Assembly (NCBI GenBank): GCA_019116525.1
Contig: DXBM01000018.1
Location: 1-45,240, forward strand
Source of the DNA: Candidatus Olsenella pullistercoris
GTDB lineage: Bacteria > Actinomycetota > Coriobacteriia > Coriobacteriales > Atopobiaceae
Reading direction: 5' to 3'
Length of the DNA stretch: 45,240 bases
The position numbers were made by a program, and so were the translations under genes. Positions 34,092 through 42,956 of this stretch are shown piece after piece. Position 1 is the first letter of the stretch; each line of letters opens with the position of its first letter. A model generated the notes under the pieces. The model ran no database searches. It was given only the letters and a program-made list of their open reading frames with translations, and was not told where the DNA came from.

Positions 34092-35117
34092 ATGTGTCAC
34101 GAGCTCATTCTTGCCGGAGAAACCGCCGCACGCGTGCTCGCCGCCTCTCGGCGAGGCGAGCTCGAACTCGATCGGACCGACCTGCACGTGATCGCGCCCG
34201 AGACGTGCGCTCACTCCGCCGAGGACGTTCGGGAAGCCGACCTCTCCCCCATCCTCGCCTCGGGCGCGCTCGACAATGACCCGCTCCACATCTTCGTGAC
34301 CGCCCCAAGGCTCCGGGCTGGCCTGCGAGGAATCACGCACCATCTCATGCCGCCCGAGCTCCCGGAGGGCTCGCTCCTGCGCGTCGCTCCAGGAATCCTC
34401 TGCCCCTCCTGGGAGTTCCTCTTCATTCGCGGGTGCGCCGAGGCCCGCACGCTCTCCGATGCCATCATGCTCGGGACCGAGGTCTGCGGCACATACGCGC
34501 ACCAGAGCGTTGGGCATCGCGACCAGCCCATAGAGACGGGGCTTCCGCGCGTCTCCAGCACAGGGGAGCTCGCCGCGTACCTCGCGAGGGCAACGGGCAT
34601 GCGCGGTGCAAGGAAGGCGCGCGAGGCACTGCGCTGGGTTCTGGACAACACAAACTCGCCGCGCGAGGGCATCCTCGCAACGCTCCAGGGTATGCCGCCG
34701 CGGCTCGGGGGACTCGGCTACCCGCGCCCAACCGTCAATGAGCGAATCGACGTGCCTCGGTCGAAGCGCCACCTTACGAGGTCAGATCACTACCTGCCCG
34801 ACATCTTCTGGGACGCCTTCCTGCTCGACCTCGAGTACGACAGCGACGAGTGGCACCTAAAGCCGCGCCAGGTTCGACGTGACAAGGGGCGCATCAACGA
34901 CATCCAAGCGCTCGGGATACGTGTGATGCCCGTTACAACAGAGATGATTGACCACTTCGACCAGTTTGAGCTTCTCGAGCGGCAGGTTGGAGAGCACATG
35001 GCGCGCACCCTCGGCGAGCCCATGCGCCGCCACCTCGGGCTGCTTCGCCAGCAGCGATATGTCGCACTGAGACGGCAGCGCCTTTTCGAGATGCTTCCCC
35101 CGTACCAGATTCACTGA
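34092..35117 (+). CDS. PD-(D/E)XK nuclease-like (DUF559/Vsr-type) protein flanked by palindrome arrays, 341 aa
   Basis: The C-terminal part (about residues 175-295) has the layout of DUF559/Vsr-like endonucleases: NSPREGILATLQ, then YLPDIFWDAFLLDLEYDSDE with candidate metal ligands Asp and Glu, a basic KPRQVRRDKGRINDI segment and GIRVMPVTTEMI. The N-terminal 150 residues resemble the AbiEi-like region that often precedes such domains in actinobacterial proteins; this is a weaker call. GGGGAAGG precedes ATG34092. No partner gene is adjacent: tRNA-Leu lies upstream and the convergent opp operon downstream. The palindrome arrays on both sides are the natural candidate target or regulatory sites. 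The role in defence, mobility or genome structure is open. Confidence 0.75.
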   Translation: MCHELILAGETAARVLAASRRGELELDRTDLHVIAPETCAHSAEDVREADLSPILASGALDNDPLHIFVTAPRLRAGLRGITHHLMPPELPEGSLLRVAPGILCPSWEFLFIRGCAEARTLSDAIMLGTEVCGTYAHQSVGHRDQPIETGLPRVSSTGELAAYLARATGMRGARKAREALRWVLDNTNSPREGILATLQGMPPRLGGLGYPRPTVNERIDVPRSKRHLTRSDHYLPDIFWDAFLLDLEYDSDEWHLKPRQVRRDKGRINDIQALGIRVMPVTTEMIDHFDQFELLERQVGEHMARTLGEPMRRHLGLLRQQRYVALRRQRLFEMLPPYQIH

Positions 35118-35151
35118 CCGTAATCGTAACGGTCCAAGTGCGCCACCTTCT

Positions 35152-35346
35152 CTCACAAGCGTCAAGCCGTTGTTTCTGCGGGACGATGGGCGAGCAAACC
35201 GTTAGGCCACGCCCTCATTTCTGTCAGGTTGACGTCTCTACGAGCCTGACGCGGCCCAACCGTCCCTCACAACCGTCAAGTTGACGCATGTGAGAAGGTC
35301 CCCGATGCAAGCAGGCTCTCAGTATCGTCAGGATGACGGAAGTGAG
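35152..35346. repeat. Right array of four 29-bp palindromes
   Basis: Units start at 35152, 35214, 35266 and 35318 (intervals 62, 52 and 52) with the same consensus as the left array. Units at 35266 and 35318 keep all four half-sites in palindromic order. The unit at 35152 shares its decayed right end (TTTCTGCGGGA) with the left-array unit at 33557, showing common ancestry. The 62-bp interval is close to six helical turns. It fills the 313-base gap between the nuclease gene and oppF; only the opp terminator shares that space. Confidence 0.85.
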
Positions 35347-35377
35347 AACGTGGCACGAGGATGGCCCCACACAAGAC

Positions 35378-35407
35378 GGGCGGGGCCGGAACAGTCCGAC
35401 CCCGCCC
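35378..35407 (-). terminator. Terminator-like hairpin after oppF
   Basis: GGGCGGGG/CCCCGCCC (35378-35385 and 35400-35407) continues, after one mismatch, into CGGA/TCCG with a 4-base loop. The minus-strand tail GTCTTGT is only weakly T-rich. It lies 23 bases past the oppF stop. Confidence 0.6.
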
Positions 35408-35430
35408 GCAAGAGCTTTGACTTGCAGCGC

Positions 35431-36453
35431 CTAGAGCTCGATCGAGGTCTCCTTGATAGGGTTCACCGCGGCGCAGTGGCAGGCGCAGAAGTGCCCCGGG
35501 GCAACCTCGCGGAACTCGGGCTGCTCGGTGGAGCAGACCTCCTTGGCGATCGGGCAGCGCGTGTGGAAGCGGCAGCCGCTCGGCGGGTCGATCGGCGAAG
35601 GCGGGTCGCCCGGGAGGATGATGCGCTTGCGCGTCTTCTGGACGTCCGGGTCGGGCACGGGAACGGCCGAGAGCAGCGACTGCGTGTAGGGGTGGTGCGG
35701 CTCGGTGTAGAGGGTCTTCCAGTCGGAGACCTCCACGATCTTGCCAAGGTACATCACCGCAACTCGGTCGGAGATGTGCTGCACGACGGAGAGGTCGTGC
35801 GCGATGAAGAGGTAGGCCGTGCCGTAGTGGTCCTGAAGGTCCTTCAGGAGGTTCAGGACCTGCGCCTGGATCGAGACGTCGAGCGCCGAGACGGGCTCGT
35901 CGCAGATGATGAGCTTGGGGCGCAGGGCAAAGGCGCGCGCGATGCCGATGCGCTGGCGCTGGCCACCGGAGAACTCGTGCGGGTAGCGGTTGATGTGCTC
36001 GGGGTTGAGGCCAACGACGTCGAGCAGCTCGCGAACGCGCGCGATGCGCTCCTCCTTGGTGCCCACGTTGTGGATCGTCATGGGCTCGGAGATGATCTCG
36101 CCGATCGTCATGCGGGGGTTCAGCGACGCCTGCGGGTCCTGGAAGATGAACTGCATCTCCCGGCGCATCTCCTTGAGCTCCTTGTGGCTCATCGAGGCGA
36201 TGTCCTTGCCCTGGAAGTAGACGTGGCCAGAGGTGGGGTTCGTGAGGCGCATGATAGAGCGGCCCGTGGTGGACTTGCCGCAACCGGACTCGCCGACGAG
36301 GCCGAAGGTCTCGCCGGGATAGATCTCGAACGAGACGTCCTTGACGGCGGAGACGACGCGCTTGGAGAAGCGGCCGGCGAGCATGCCCGCCTCAGCGGGG
36401 AACTCCTTGGTCAGGTGCTCGACCTTGAGCAGGGGCTCTCTGGTGTCTGCCAT
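35431..36453 (-). CDS. oppF: Oligopeptide ABC transporter ATP-binding protein OppF, 340 aa
   Basis: One of two ATPases driving peptide uptake. Walker A is GESGCGKST, the Q-loop region [15 protein letters not shown], the signature [16 protein letters not shown] and Walker [13 protein letters not shown]. The C-terminal oligopeptide-specific Cys-rich extension ([14 protein letters not shown]) may bind an Fe-S cluster as in other Opp/Dpp ATPases. ATG36453 is one base after the oppD stop; an in-frame ATG at 36465 would overlap oppD. Last gene of the operon. Confidence 0.93.
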   Translation of the reverse strand: MADTREPLLKVEHLTKEFPAEAGMLAGRFSKRVVSAVKDVSFEIYPGETFGLVGESGCGKSTTGRSIMRLTNPTSGHVYFQGKDIASMSHKELKEMRREMQFIFQDPQASLNPRMTIGEIISEPMTIHNVGTKEERIARVRELLDVVGLNPEHINRYPHEFSGGQRQRIGIARAFALRPKLIICDEPVSALDVSIQAQVLNLLKDLQDHYGTAYLFIAHDLSVVQHISDRVAVMYLGKIVEVSDWKTLYTEPHHPYTQSLLSAVPVPDPDVQKTRKRIILPGDPPSPIDPPSGCRFHTRCPIAKEVCSTEQPEFREVAPGHFCACHCAAVNPIKETSIEL

Positions 36454-36454
36454 C

Positions 36455-37582
36455 TTACGCCTCACCTCCGTTCGTGGTGACGTCGAGCGTGTCGGGCATC
36501 CCCGTGGCGATCTTGCCGCGAGAGCGGGAGGTGTCCGGCGCGTTCTTCAGGAACTCGGGGTCGTCGGCGAAGTGGCACGCCGAGTAGTGGCCGGTCTCGG
36601 TCACGATGTGCTCGGGGAGCCTCTCGTGGCAGATGTCCACGGCGAACGGGCACCTCGGGGCGAACGGGCAACCCTTGGGCAGGTTCACGAGCGAGGGCGG
36701 GTTGCCGTGAATCGGCGTGAGCGGCTTCTTCTCGTCAATCGCCTGCTCGGGGATCGAGCGGATGAGTCCCCAGGTGTAGGGATGGCGGCTCTCGTAGAAG
36801 ATCTCGTCGGCGGTGCCGAACTCGACGGGCCTGCCGGCGTACATGACCATGATCTTGTCGGCCATGTCGGCCACGACGCCGAGGTCGTGCGTGATCATGA
36901 TGATCGCGTTGCCGTTCTTCTCCTGCATCTCCTGCATGAGCTCGATGATCTGCGCCTGGATGGTCACGTCGAGCGCCGTGGTGGGCTCGTCCGCGATCAG
37001 GATGTCAGGGTCGCAGGCGAGCGCCATGGCGATCATGACGCGCTGGCGCATTCCGCCCGAGAACTGGTGCGGGTACTCGTTGACGCGCTTCTCGGGATTG
37101 GGGATGCCCACCAAGCGCAGGAGCTCGGTGGCGCGCTCGAGCGCCTGCTGCTTCGTGTAGCCGCGGTGCAGCATCAGACCCTCCCCCACCTGCTTACCGA
37201 TCTTGTAGACCGGGTTCAGGGAGGTCATGGGGTCCTGGAAGATCATCGCGATGTCGTTGCCGCGGATGTGCTGCATCTCCTGCTCGGACATCTCGAGAAG
37301 GGAGCGGCCGCGGTAGCGGACGTCGCCGCCCTCAATCTTTCCCGGGGGCATGTCGATGAGGCCCATGATCGTCATGTGGGTCACGGACTTTCCGGAGCCC
37401 GACTCGCCGACCACGCCGAGGGTCTCGCCGCGATCAAGCGTGTAGGAGACGCCGTCGACGGCCTTGACGACGCCGTCCTGGGTGTGGAAGTACATCTTGA
37501 GGTTGTCGACCTCGAGGAGGTGCTGGCCCTCGGGAATGGGCTGCGTCTTCAGGTCGACGTGGTTCTCGTTCTTCTTAGCCAT
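36455..37582 (-). CDS. oppD: Oligopeptide ABC transporter ATP-binding protein OppD, 375 aa
   Basis: Second ATPase of the peptide importer. Walker A is [12 protein letters not shown], the signature [18 protein letters not shown] and Walker [13 protein letters not shown]. The C-terminal [14 protein letters not shown] extension is present. ATG37582 overlaps the oppC stop by one base (TAATG), and no other start is as well placed. OppD and OppF form the ATPase heterodimer under OppB/OppC. Confidence 0.93.
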   Translation of the reverse strand: MAKKNENHVDLKTQPIPEGQHLLEVDNLKMYFHTQDGVVKAVDGVSYTLDRGETLGVVGESGSGKSVTHMTIMGLIDMPPGKIEGGDVRYRGRSLLEMSEQEMQHIRGNDIAMIFQDPMTSLNPVYKIGKQVGEGLMLHRGYTKQQALERATELLRLVGIPNPEKRVNEYPHQFSGGMRQRVMIAMALACDPDILIADEPTTALDVTIQAQIIELMQEMQEKNGNAIIMITHDLGVVADMADKIMVMYAGRPVEFGTADEIFYESRHPYTWGLIRSIPEQAIDEKKPLTPIHGNPPSLVNLPKGCPFAPRCPFAVDICHERLPEHIVTETGHYSACHFADDPEFLKNAPDTSRSRGKIATGMPDTLDVTTNGGEA

Positions 37583-38529
37583 TATGCGTCCTTCATCTTC
37601 ACGTCGAGGGCGTCGCGCAGGCCGTCGCCCAGCAGGGTGAAGGCGAGCACGGTCGTGAGGACCGCGAGGCCCGGCAGGATCATGAGCCACGGCTCGGTCT
37701 GCAGGTACTGCTGGCCCGTCTGGATGAGCGTGCCCCAGGAGGGGTCTGGCGGCACGACGCCCATGCCGAGGAACGACAGGGCGCTCTCGGTGAGGATGGC
37801 GCCGCCGATGTTCATCGTCGCGTAGACCACAATGGAGGCAACGGAGTTGGGGAAGATGTGGCGCGCGATGATGCGCACGTCAGAGGCGCCCATCGAGCGG
37901 GCGGCGTCCACGTAGTCGTTCTCCTTGACGGAGAGGATCGCCGAGCGGAAGACGCGCGCGATCTGCGGCCAGCCCAGGATGCCGATGGCGATGAACACGT
38001 TCTGGATGCCGTTTCCTATGACCGCGATCATGGCGATGACGAAGAGCGTGTACGGAAAGGCGAGGAAGATGTCTGCCAGGCGCATGATGAGCGTGTCCCA
38101 GACGCCGCCGTAGTAGGCAGCAAGCGCGCCCATGACAAGGCCAATCGCCGTGGAGATGCCCGTTGCGACCACGCCGACGATCAGCGAGATGCGCGCTCCG
38201 TAGATGACGCGGGAGAGCACGTCACGGCCGAGGTTGTCGGTTCCGAAGGGGTGCTCGAGCGACGGTGGGAGGCGCGAGGCGGCAGCCATGTCAGCGGCGG
38301 TGGCGTTGGGGTCGCCGAGGACCGCCGGAACCCAGAGGTCGGCCGTCACGGCGACGAGGATGATGAAGACGATCCAGATGGCGGCAGCGATGGCGAGCTT
38401 GTTCTTCTTCAGGCGCATCCACGCGTCGCCCCAGAGGGTGCGCGATGCCCCGATGTCGGAGGTCGCCTTGGAGACGGCGGCGGCATCCTCGCCGGAACGC
38501 GCCGCGCCTGCGGTAACGGGATACTTCAT
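37582..38529 (-). CDS. oppC: Oligopeptide ABC transporter permease OppC, 315 aa
   Basis: Inner permease subunit with six membrane helices and an N-terminal cytoplasmic extension typical of OppC (RTLWGDAWMRLKKNKLAIAA). The periplasmic-side motif HPFGTDNLGRDVLSRVIYGA and the EAA-loop region ENDYVDAARSMGASDVRIIA, which contacts the ATPases, are intact. AGGAGGG precedes the ATG. It follows oppB by 8 bases. Confidence 0.94.
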   Translation of the reverse strand: MKYPVTAGAARSGEDAAAVSKATSDIGASRTLWGDAWMRLKKNKLAIAAAIWIVFIILVAVTADLWVPAVLGDPNATAADMAAASRLPPSLEHPFGTDNLGRDVLSRVIYGARISLIVGVVATGISTAIGLVMGALAAYYGGVWDTLIMRLADIFLAFPYTLFVIAMIAVIGNGIQNVFIAIGILGWPQIARVFRSAILSVKENDYVDAARSMGASDVRIIARHIFPNSVASIVVYATMNIGGAILTESALSFLGMGVVPPDPSWGTLIQTGQQYLQTEPWLMILPGLAVLTTVLAFTLLGDGLRDALDVKMKDA

Positions 38530-38537
38530 GAGCCCTC

Positions 38538-39611
38538 CTAGCCCTCGTTCTTGGAGCTGCCGAGGCGGATGCGCGGATCCAGGAAGGCGTAGCTCACGTC
38601 GACGATGAGGTTGATGACCATGACGACCACGACGATCACCGTGACCGAGCCCATGACGATGGGCCAGTCGCGCTGGGAGATCGCGAGGTAGGTCTCACGG
38701 CCGATGCCGGGCCACGAGAAGACCGTCTCGGTGAGGATGGCACCGGCGAGCATGGCGCCAAAGTCCATGCCGATGTAGGTGACGACCGGGATGAGGGCGT
38801 TCTTGAGCGCATGCTTGCGGATGATGGCCCCGCGCGAGAGGCCCTTGGCGCGCGCGGTCCTGATGTAGTCCTGGTTCATCACGTCAAGCAGCTGCGAGCG
38901 CATGATGCGCGCGGAGTAGGCGGTGGAGACCGCCGCGAGCGTGATGGCCGGCATGATGTAGTACATCCACGCGGGGTAGGTGGAGACGGGACCCGCGACG
39001 CCCGAGATCGGCAGGGAGAGCGCGCCGCCCGTGACGTCCTTCAGGAAGATGCCGAAGAAGAGCTGCAGGAGCATGCCGAACCAGAAGGCGGGCATGGCGA
39101 CCATGAGCGACGTCACCAGCGTAACGAGGATGTCCCAGAACGAGTAGCGCTTGATCGCCGAGACAATGCCCGCGCCGATGCCCACGATCGCCTCGATCAC
39201 GATGGCGACGAGGGCGAGCTGTATCGTGTAGGGATACTTCTGGAAGATGATGCTCGTGACCTCGGTGCCACGCTGGTAGGAGGTGCCGAGATCGCCCTGG
39301 AGCAGGTTGGTCAGGTAGGTGACGTAGCGCTTCCACAGCGGGGTCTCGATGGTCTGGGGGTAGCCCTCCTCGTCGAGAACGACTTCGCCGCTCTCGTCGA
39401 CCTCGTAGACCGGGTTGCCCTCGGCGTCCGTCTCGATGAAGCCGTGTCGCGCGCGCAGGGTGACCTCGGTCTGGTGGTCGAGCTGCCTCTCGCCGGCGAT
39501 CAGCTTGATCGGGTCGCCGGGCACGACGTTCTGCAGGACGAACAGAATCAGCGTGACGCCGAGAAAGACAGGGATGAACTGCAGCACGCGCTTGATGATG
39601 TACTTGGCCAC
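38538..39611 (-). CDS. oppB: Oligopeptide ABC transporter permease OppB, 357 aa
   Basis: Partner permease. GTG39611 follows GGGGAG, giving MAKYIIKRVLQFIPVFLGVT, the standard OppB start. The first helix is followed by an extended extracellular segment (about residues 40-95, acidic, VYEVDESGEVVLDEEGYPQT) longer than in many OppB proteins. The EAA loop QDYIRTARAKGLSRGAIIRK is present, and six helices in total are visible. It is separated from oppA by 227 bases containing strong hairpins. Confidence 0.93.
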   Translation of the reverse strand: MAKYIIKRVLQFIPVFLGVTLILFVLQNVVPGDPIKLIAGERQLDHQTEVTLRARHGFIETDAEGNPVYEVDESGEVVLDEEGYPQTIETPLWKRYVTYLTNLLQGDLGTSYQRGTEVTSIIFQKYPYTIQLALVAIVIEAIVGIGAGIVSAIKRYSFWDILVTLVTSLMVAMPAFWFGMLLQLFFGIFLKDVTGGALSLPISGVAGPVSTYPAWMYYIMPAITLAAVSTAYSARIMRSQLLDVMNQDYIRTARAKGLSRGAIIRKHALKNALIPVVTYIGMDFGAMLAGAILTETVFSWPGIGRETYLAISQRDWPIVMGSVTVIVVVVMVINLIVDVSYAFLDPRIRLGSSKNEG

Positions 39612-39682
39612 TGCGACTCCCCTCTCCTTGTCAGTTCGCGGCCGCGCGGGCGCCAGCCCGCGAGCCTGTCGGATAGTGCGCA

Positions 39683-39795
39683 GGCGCCCCAAGGGCGCCG
39701 TCGAGCAGAGCGGTATGCACGGCACCGCGCGCCTCAGGTGCGCCGTGCCGCACATACCGTCAAGCGGGCAGGGCGCCACGAGGGACGCCCTGCCC
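39683..39795 (-). promoter_or_regulatory. Three hairpins in the oppA-oppB gap
   Basis: A 7-bp stem lies at 39683-39699. A 15-bp stem with two mismatches pairs 39711-39725 with 39745-39759. A perfect 10-bp stem pairs 39766-39775 with 39786-39795. No T-tract follows, so these are better read as mRNA-stabilising or partial-attenuation structures. They would keep oppA transcripts more abundant than those of the permease and ATPase genes, as seen in other binding-protein operons. Confidence 0.6.
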
Positions 39796-39838
39796 GGAAC
39801 GGCTAGCTATGTGCCACTAGCAACAAGTCGCGCGTCCC

Positions 39839-41500
39839 CTACGCGAGCTCGGCGCTCTCGAAGTGCGGGATGGTGGCCGCATCGTAGAAGAAGTGAGCGC
39901 AGCGCTCGGAGCCGATGTAGTTGTGGGCGTAGAACATGATGGGGATGACGGGCATGTCGTCGCCGACCATGGCGCAGGCCTCACGGTAGGCGGTGCGGCG
40001 CGCCTCCTCGTCCTGGATCTGACGGGCCTCGAGGAGCTTGACGTCAAAGTCCGGGTTGTTGTAGTGGTTGTAGTTGTTGGACGCGGTGCTGTAGAAGTTC
40101 GGGTACAGGAAGTTGTCCTGGATCGGGTAGTCCGCGGTCCAGCCGAGGCGGCCGAGGTCGTAGGAGCCGTCAGAGAGGCTCTCGAGGTAGGCGGCCCACT
40201 CCTGGGTCTGCTGCTGGACGTTGACGCCGATGGCGGCGAAGTCCGCCTGGATGGAGGACATGATGTCCTCGTGGTCGCCGCCGGAGTTGTAGTTCAGCGT
40301 GACCGTGATGTCAGCGGGGTTGATGCCGGCGTCGGCCAGGATCTGGGTGGCCTGCTCCGGGTCGTACTTGCAGTACTGCCAGACGTTCTGCTCGTTGTCG
40401 TCAATGGAGAGCGGCATGATGGAGTTGGCGCCCTCACGGAAGCCCTCGAAGAGGGAGTTGACGATGTTGTCGCGGTTGATCGCGAGCGAGAGGGCGCGGC
40501 GGACCTCAGGCTTGGAGAGCCACTCGTTCTCCAGGTTCGGAATCAGGTAGTAGGTGGAGAGCTCGGTGCCGGTGAGGGCCTGGGCGCCCGGGGTCACCGT
40601 GAAGCCGTCCTCGGAGGCGCCGTACTGGTCGACGCAGTCCTGGATCTGGCCGACGGGGATGTTGCAGAAGTCGATCTCGCCCGCCTGGAAGCCGCGGAAC
40701 GCGGTGTCGGGGTTGGCCTGAATCGAGAAGTACACGCCGTCGATGGCCGGGGCCTCGCCGTAGTAGTTCTCGAACTTGGAGGCGAGGATGTACTGGTTGT
40801 GCTGCCAGGGCTCGTCGAGCTTGAAGGGGCCGTTGCCGATCGGCTGCTCGAGGAAGGACGCCGGGTCGTCAAGGGCGGCCTGCGGCACGGGCGCGAGGGC
40901 CGGGTGGCAGCAGACGGCCGGGAAGTCGGCCATCGGGGCGGTGAGGGTCACCTGGAAGGTGAGGTCGTCAACGGCAACGAGGCCGGAGATCTCCGTGGCC
41001 TCGCCGGCGGCGAACTCGGCCTTGCCCGCAATCGGGTCGAGGTGGTAGGCGATGTCGGACGGGGTGGCCATCGTGGGGCTGGCGACGCGCTCCCAGCCGC
41101 GCTTGAAGGAGGCAGCGTCAACGGGGTCGCCATTGTGGAAGGTCATGCCCTCGCGGAGCTTGAAGGTGTAGGTGAGGCCGTCGTCAGAGACGGTGGGCAG
41201 CTCGGCGGCAGCCAGCGGCACGGGCTCGTTGGTGTCGTAGTCCCAGACGAGAAGGCCATCGAAGCAGGCGAAGATGACCGCCATGCCCTGGTTCTCCTGG
41301 CCGTTGTACGGATCGATGTAGGCCGGCTCGGAGAGGTAGTAGCTGAAGTAGTTCTCGGTGACCGCAGGAGCGGCGCCCTCGCCGCCCTCGGTGGTCTCGC
41401 CGCCGTTGCCGCCGCAGGCAGCGAGCGCGGTGAGAGCACCGGCAGCCAAGCCACCCTTGACGAAGTTGCGACGGGTCACGCCGCCAAACTTGTCGAACAT
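39839..41500 (-). CDS. oppA: Oligopeptide-binding lipoprotein OppA, 553 aa
   Basis: Substrate-binding protein of SBP family 5. The N-terminus carries twin Arg at 10-11 (VTRRNFVKGGLAAGALTALA) and a lipobox Cys at about 29 (LAAC), so export is predicted through Tat with lipid anchoring. A Gly/Glu linker follows, then the mature fold (EPVPLAAAELPTVSDDGLTY, FKLREGMTFHNGDPVDAASF, LSLAINRDNIVNSLFEGF). AGGAGG precedes ATG41500. It is first in the opp operon. The peptide preference is not readable from sequence. Confidence 0.94.
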   Translation of the reverse strand: MFDKFGGVTRRNFVKGGLAAGALTALAACGGNGGETTEGGEGAAPAVTENYFSYYLSEPAYIDPYNGQENQGMAVIFACFDGLLVWDYDTNEPVPLAAAELPTVSDDGLTYTFKLREGMTFHNGDPVDAASFKRGWERVASPTMATPSDIAYHLDPIAGKAEFAAGEATEISGLVAVDDLTFQVTLTAPMADFPAVCCHPALAPVPQAALDDPASFLEQPIGNGPFKLDEPWQHNQYILASKFENYYGEAPAIDGVYFSIQANPDTAFRGFQAGEIDFCNIPVGQIQDCVDQYGASEDGFTVTPGAQALTGTELSTYYLIPNLENEWLSKPEVRRALSLAINRDNIVNSLFEGFREGANSIMPLSIDDNEQNVWQYCKYDPEQATQILADAGINPADITVTLNYNSGGDHEDIMSSIQADFAAIGVNVQQQTQEWAAYLESLSDGSYDLGRLGWTADYPIQDNFLYPNFYSTASNNYNHYNNPDFDVKLLEARQIQDEEARRTAYREACAMVGDDMPVIPIMFYAHNYIGSERCAHFFYDAATIPHFESAELA

Positions 41501-41618
41501 TGTTTCCTCCTCCTGTCTGCGAGGCGGGCAATCCGTTTGCCCCGTCCCTCGACTGATCGCCCAGGCTCCCCGCCCGAGCGTGACAAACTGTGACTTTACC
41601 GGAAAAAAGTGCCCGAAG

Positions 41619-41637
41619 TAAACTCTGGATAAACTCT
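41619..41637 (-). promoter_or_regulatory. Tandem repeat upstream of oppA
   Basis: TAAACTCT occurs at 41619-41626 and 41630-41637, 11 bp apart, about 120 bases before oppA. One-turn spacing suggests a regulator site, but no factor can be named. The rest of 41501-41722 shows no gene. Confidence 0.35.
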
Positions 41638-41722
41638 GACACGCACATGAAACGTTCGCGCCCCCAGATGCCGCCTCAAAGGGCCCTGGAGGCACAACGT
41701 CTTGTGGTATCTGAAAGAAATC

Positions 41723-41974
41723 CTAGCCGACGGTGCCCGTGGGGAACGTCAGCGCCATCACGATCACGCAGACGATGAACACCGTGGTGGTGATCACGGT
41801 GAGGCGGTTGAGGTTGCGCTCGAGGACGCCCGAGCCCGTGCCGGCGCTGTAGAGCGACGAGGCGATCATGTCGGAGACGCCGGTGCCCTTGCCCGAGTGC
41901 ATGAGCACGAGCAGCACGGTCAGTGCGCCGGAGAGGAACAGCAGGATGAGCAGGATGACGTTGAGCGGGTTCAC
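41723..41974 (-). CDS. secG: Preprotein translocase subunit SecG, 83 aa
   Basis: GTG41974 follows AAGGAG. Two membrane helices (NPLNVILLILLFLSGALTVL and TVITTTVFIVCVIVMALTFP) flank the polar loop MHSGKGTGVSDMIASSLYSA, the classic SecG layout. It is an auxiliary subunit of the SecYEG channel. It lies downstream of tpiA on the same strand, the common gap-pgk-tpi-secG order, but separated by a terminator and a long inverted repeat. Confidence 0.9.
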   Translation of the reverse strand: MNPLNVILLILLFLSGALTVLLVLMHSGKGTGVSDMIASSLYSAGTGSGVLERNLNRLTVITTTVFIVCVIVMALTFPTGTVG

Positions 41975-42040
41975 AGAGGCTCCTTCAGGACAGATGCATA
42001 GTAGTAGGTGATGATAGCACAGATGCCCGCCATCTGGCCT

Positions 42041-42117
42041 GACAGGGGGGACGGGGGGATCTGTCAAGTCTTGACAAAGGGGACGGAGACTTGACAGATC
42101 CCCCCGTCCCCCCTGTC
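42041..42117. repeat. Perfect 30-bp inverted repeat
   Basis: Bases 42041-42070 are the exact reverse complement of 42088-42117, around a 17-base loop. The arms contain two G6 runs and GATCTGTCAAGTC. A further CCCCTGTCAGG at 42120-42130 echoes the outer end CCTGACAGGGG at 42039. The perfect match argues for recent origin or active maintenance. It is probably a REP-like or non-autonomous mobile repeat between tpiA and secG. Confidence 0.85.
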
Positions 42118-42137
42118 ACCCCCTGTCAGGATGCAAA

Positions 42138-42161
42138 GGGGCCCGGACGAGTCCGGGCCCC
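42138..42161 (-). terminator. Hairpin after tpiA
   Basis: A perfect 10-bp stem pairs 42138-42147 with 42152-42161, with loop CGAG, followed on the minus strand by TTTG. It lies 27 bases past the tpiA stop and likely ends the gap-pgk-tpiA transcript. Confidence 0.7.
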
Positions 42162-42188
42162 TGAGAAAGCACATGCCAGAGGGCACGC

Positions 42189-42956
42189 CTACGCCATGGC
42201 GCTCTTCACCATGGCGGCGAAGCTGTCGGCCTTGAGGGAGGCGCCACCGACGAGCGCGCCGTCGACGTCCTCCTTCTCGAGGAAGCCGGCGATGTTCTCG
42301 GGCTTGGCGGAGCCGCCGTAGAGGACGCGGATGCCGGAGGCGACCTCCTCGCCGAAGACCTCGACGAGGGTAGCGCGGATGGCGCCGCAGACCTCCTGGG
42401 CATCGTCGGCCGTGGCGGTCTTGCCGGTGCCGATGGCCCAGATGGGCTCGTAGGCAATCACGTACTTGGACGGGTCAGAGATCTCCAGGCCCTCGGTGTC
42501 CTTCTTGATCTGGTCCACGACAAACTCGACGTGCTTGCCGGCCTCGCGGACCTCGAGGGACTCGCCGCAGCAGCTGATGGGTACGATGCCGTGAGCCATG
42601 AGGGCCTTGGCCTTCTTGTTCACGTCCTCGTCCGTCTCGCCGAAGTAGTCGCGGCGCTCGGAGTGGCCGATGATGCAGTGGGTGGCGCCCACGGCCTCGA
42701 GCATGCTGGGAGCGGTCTCGCCGGTGTAGGCGCCGGACTCCTCCCAGTAGACGTTCTGCGCGCCGAGCGCGAACGGCGCGGAGGCCTGCTCGATGACCTC
42801 GGAGACGCCCTTGAGGTCGACGGCGGGCGGGCAGACGACGACGTCGACGTCGCCGGTGCCGTCGGCAAGCTCGTCGGCAAGGCCCTGGGCGAGGACGACG
42901 CCCTCGCTGTAGGTCTTGTTCATCTTCCAGTTGCCAGCAATCATCCTCTTACGCAT
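42189..42956 (-). CDS. tpiA: Triosephosphate isomerase, 255 aa
   Basis: Interconverts glyceraldehyde-3-phosphate and dihydroxyacetone phosphate. The substrate Lys is in [11 protein letters not shown], the catalytic His in [14 protein letters not shown], the catalytic Glu in [16 protein letters not shown] and the phosphate loop in [11 protein letters not shown]. Length is normal for a TIM barrel. ATG42956 overlaps the end of pgk by 8 bases, so the two are coupled. Confidence 0.97.
   Translation of the reverse strand: MRKRMIAGNWKMNKTYSEGVVLAQGLADELADGTGDVDVVVCPPAVDLKGVSEVIEQASAPFALGAQNVYWEESGAYTGETAPSMLEAVGATHCIIGHSERRDYFGETDEDVNKKAKALMAHGIVPISCCGESLEVREAGKHVEFVVDQIKKDTEGLEISDPSKYVIAYEPIWAIGTGKTATADDAQEVCGAIRATLVEVFGEEVASGIRVLYGGSAKPENIAGFLEKEDVDGALVGGASLKADSFAAMVKSAMA

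Noticed and set aside
33405-34191. Short frames across the palindrome array and leader
   Set aside because: They cross the tRNA-Leu terminator or palindromes, lack starts with ribosome-binding sites and overlap the nuclease gene out of frame.
35281-37825. Plus-strand open frames opposite the opp genes
   Set aside because: Antisense shadows of clear ABC-transporter genes, with biased composition and no ribosome-binding sites or motifs.
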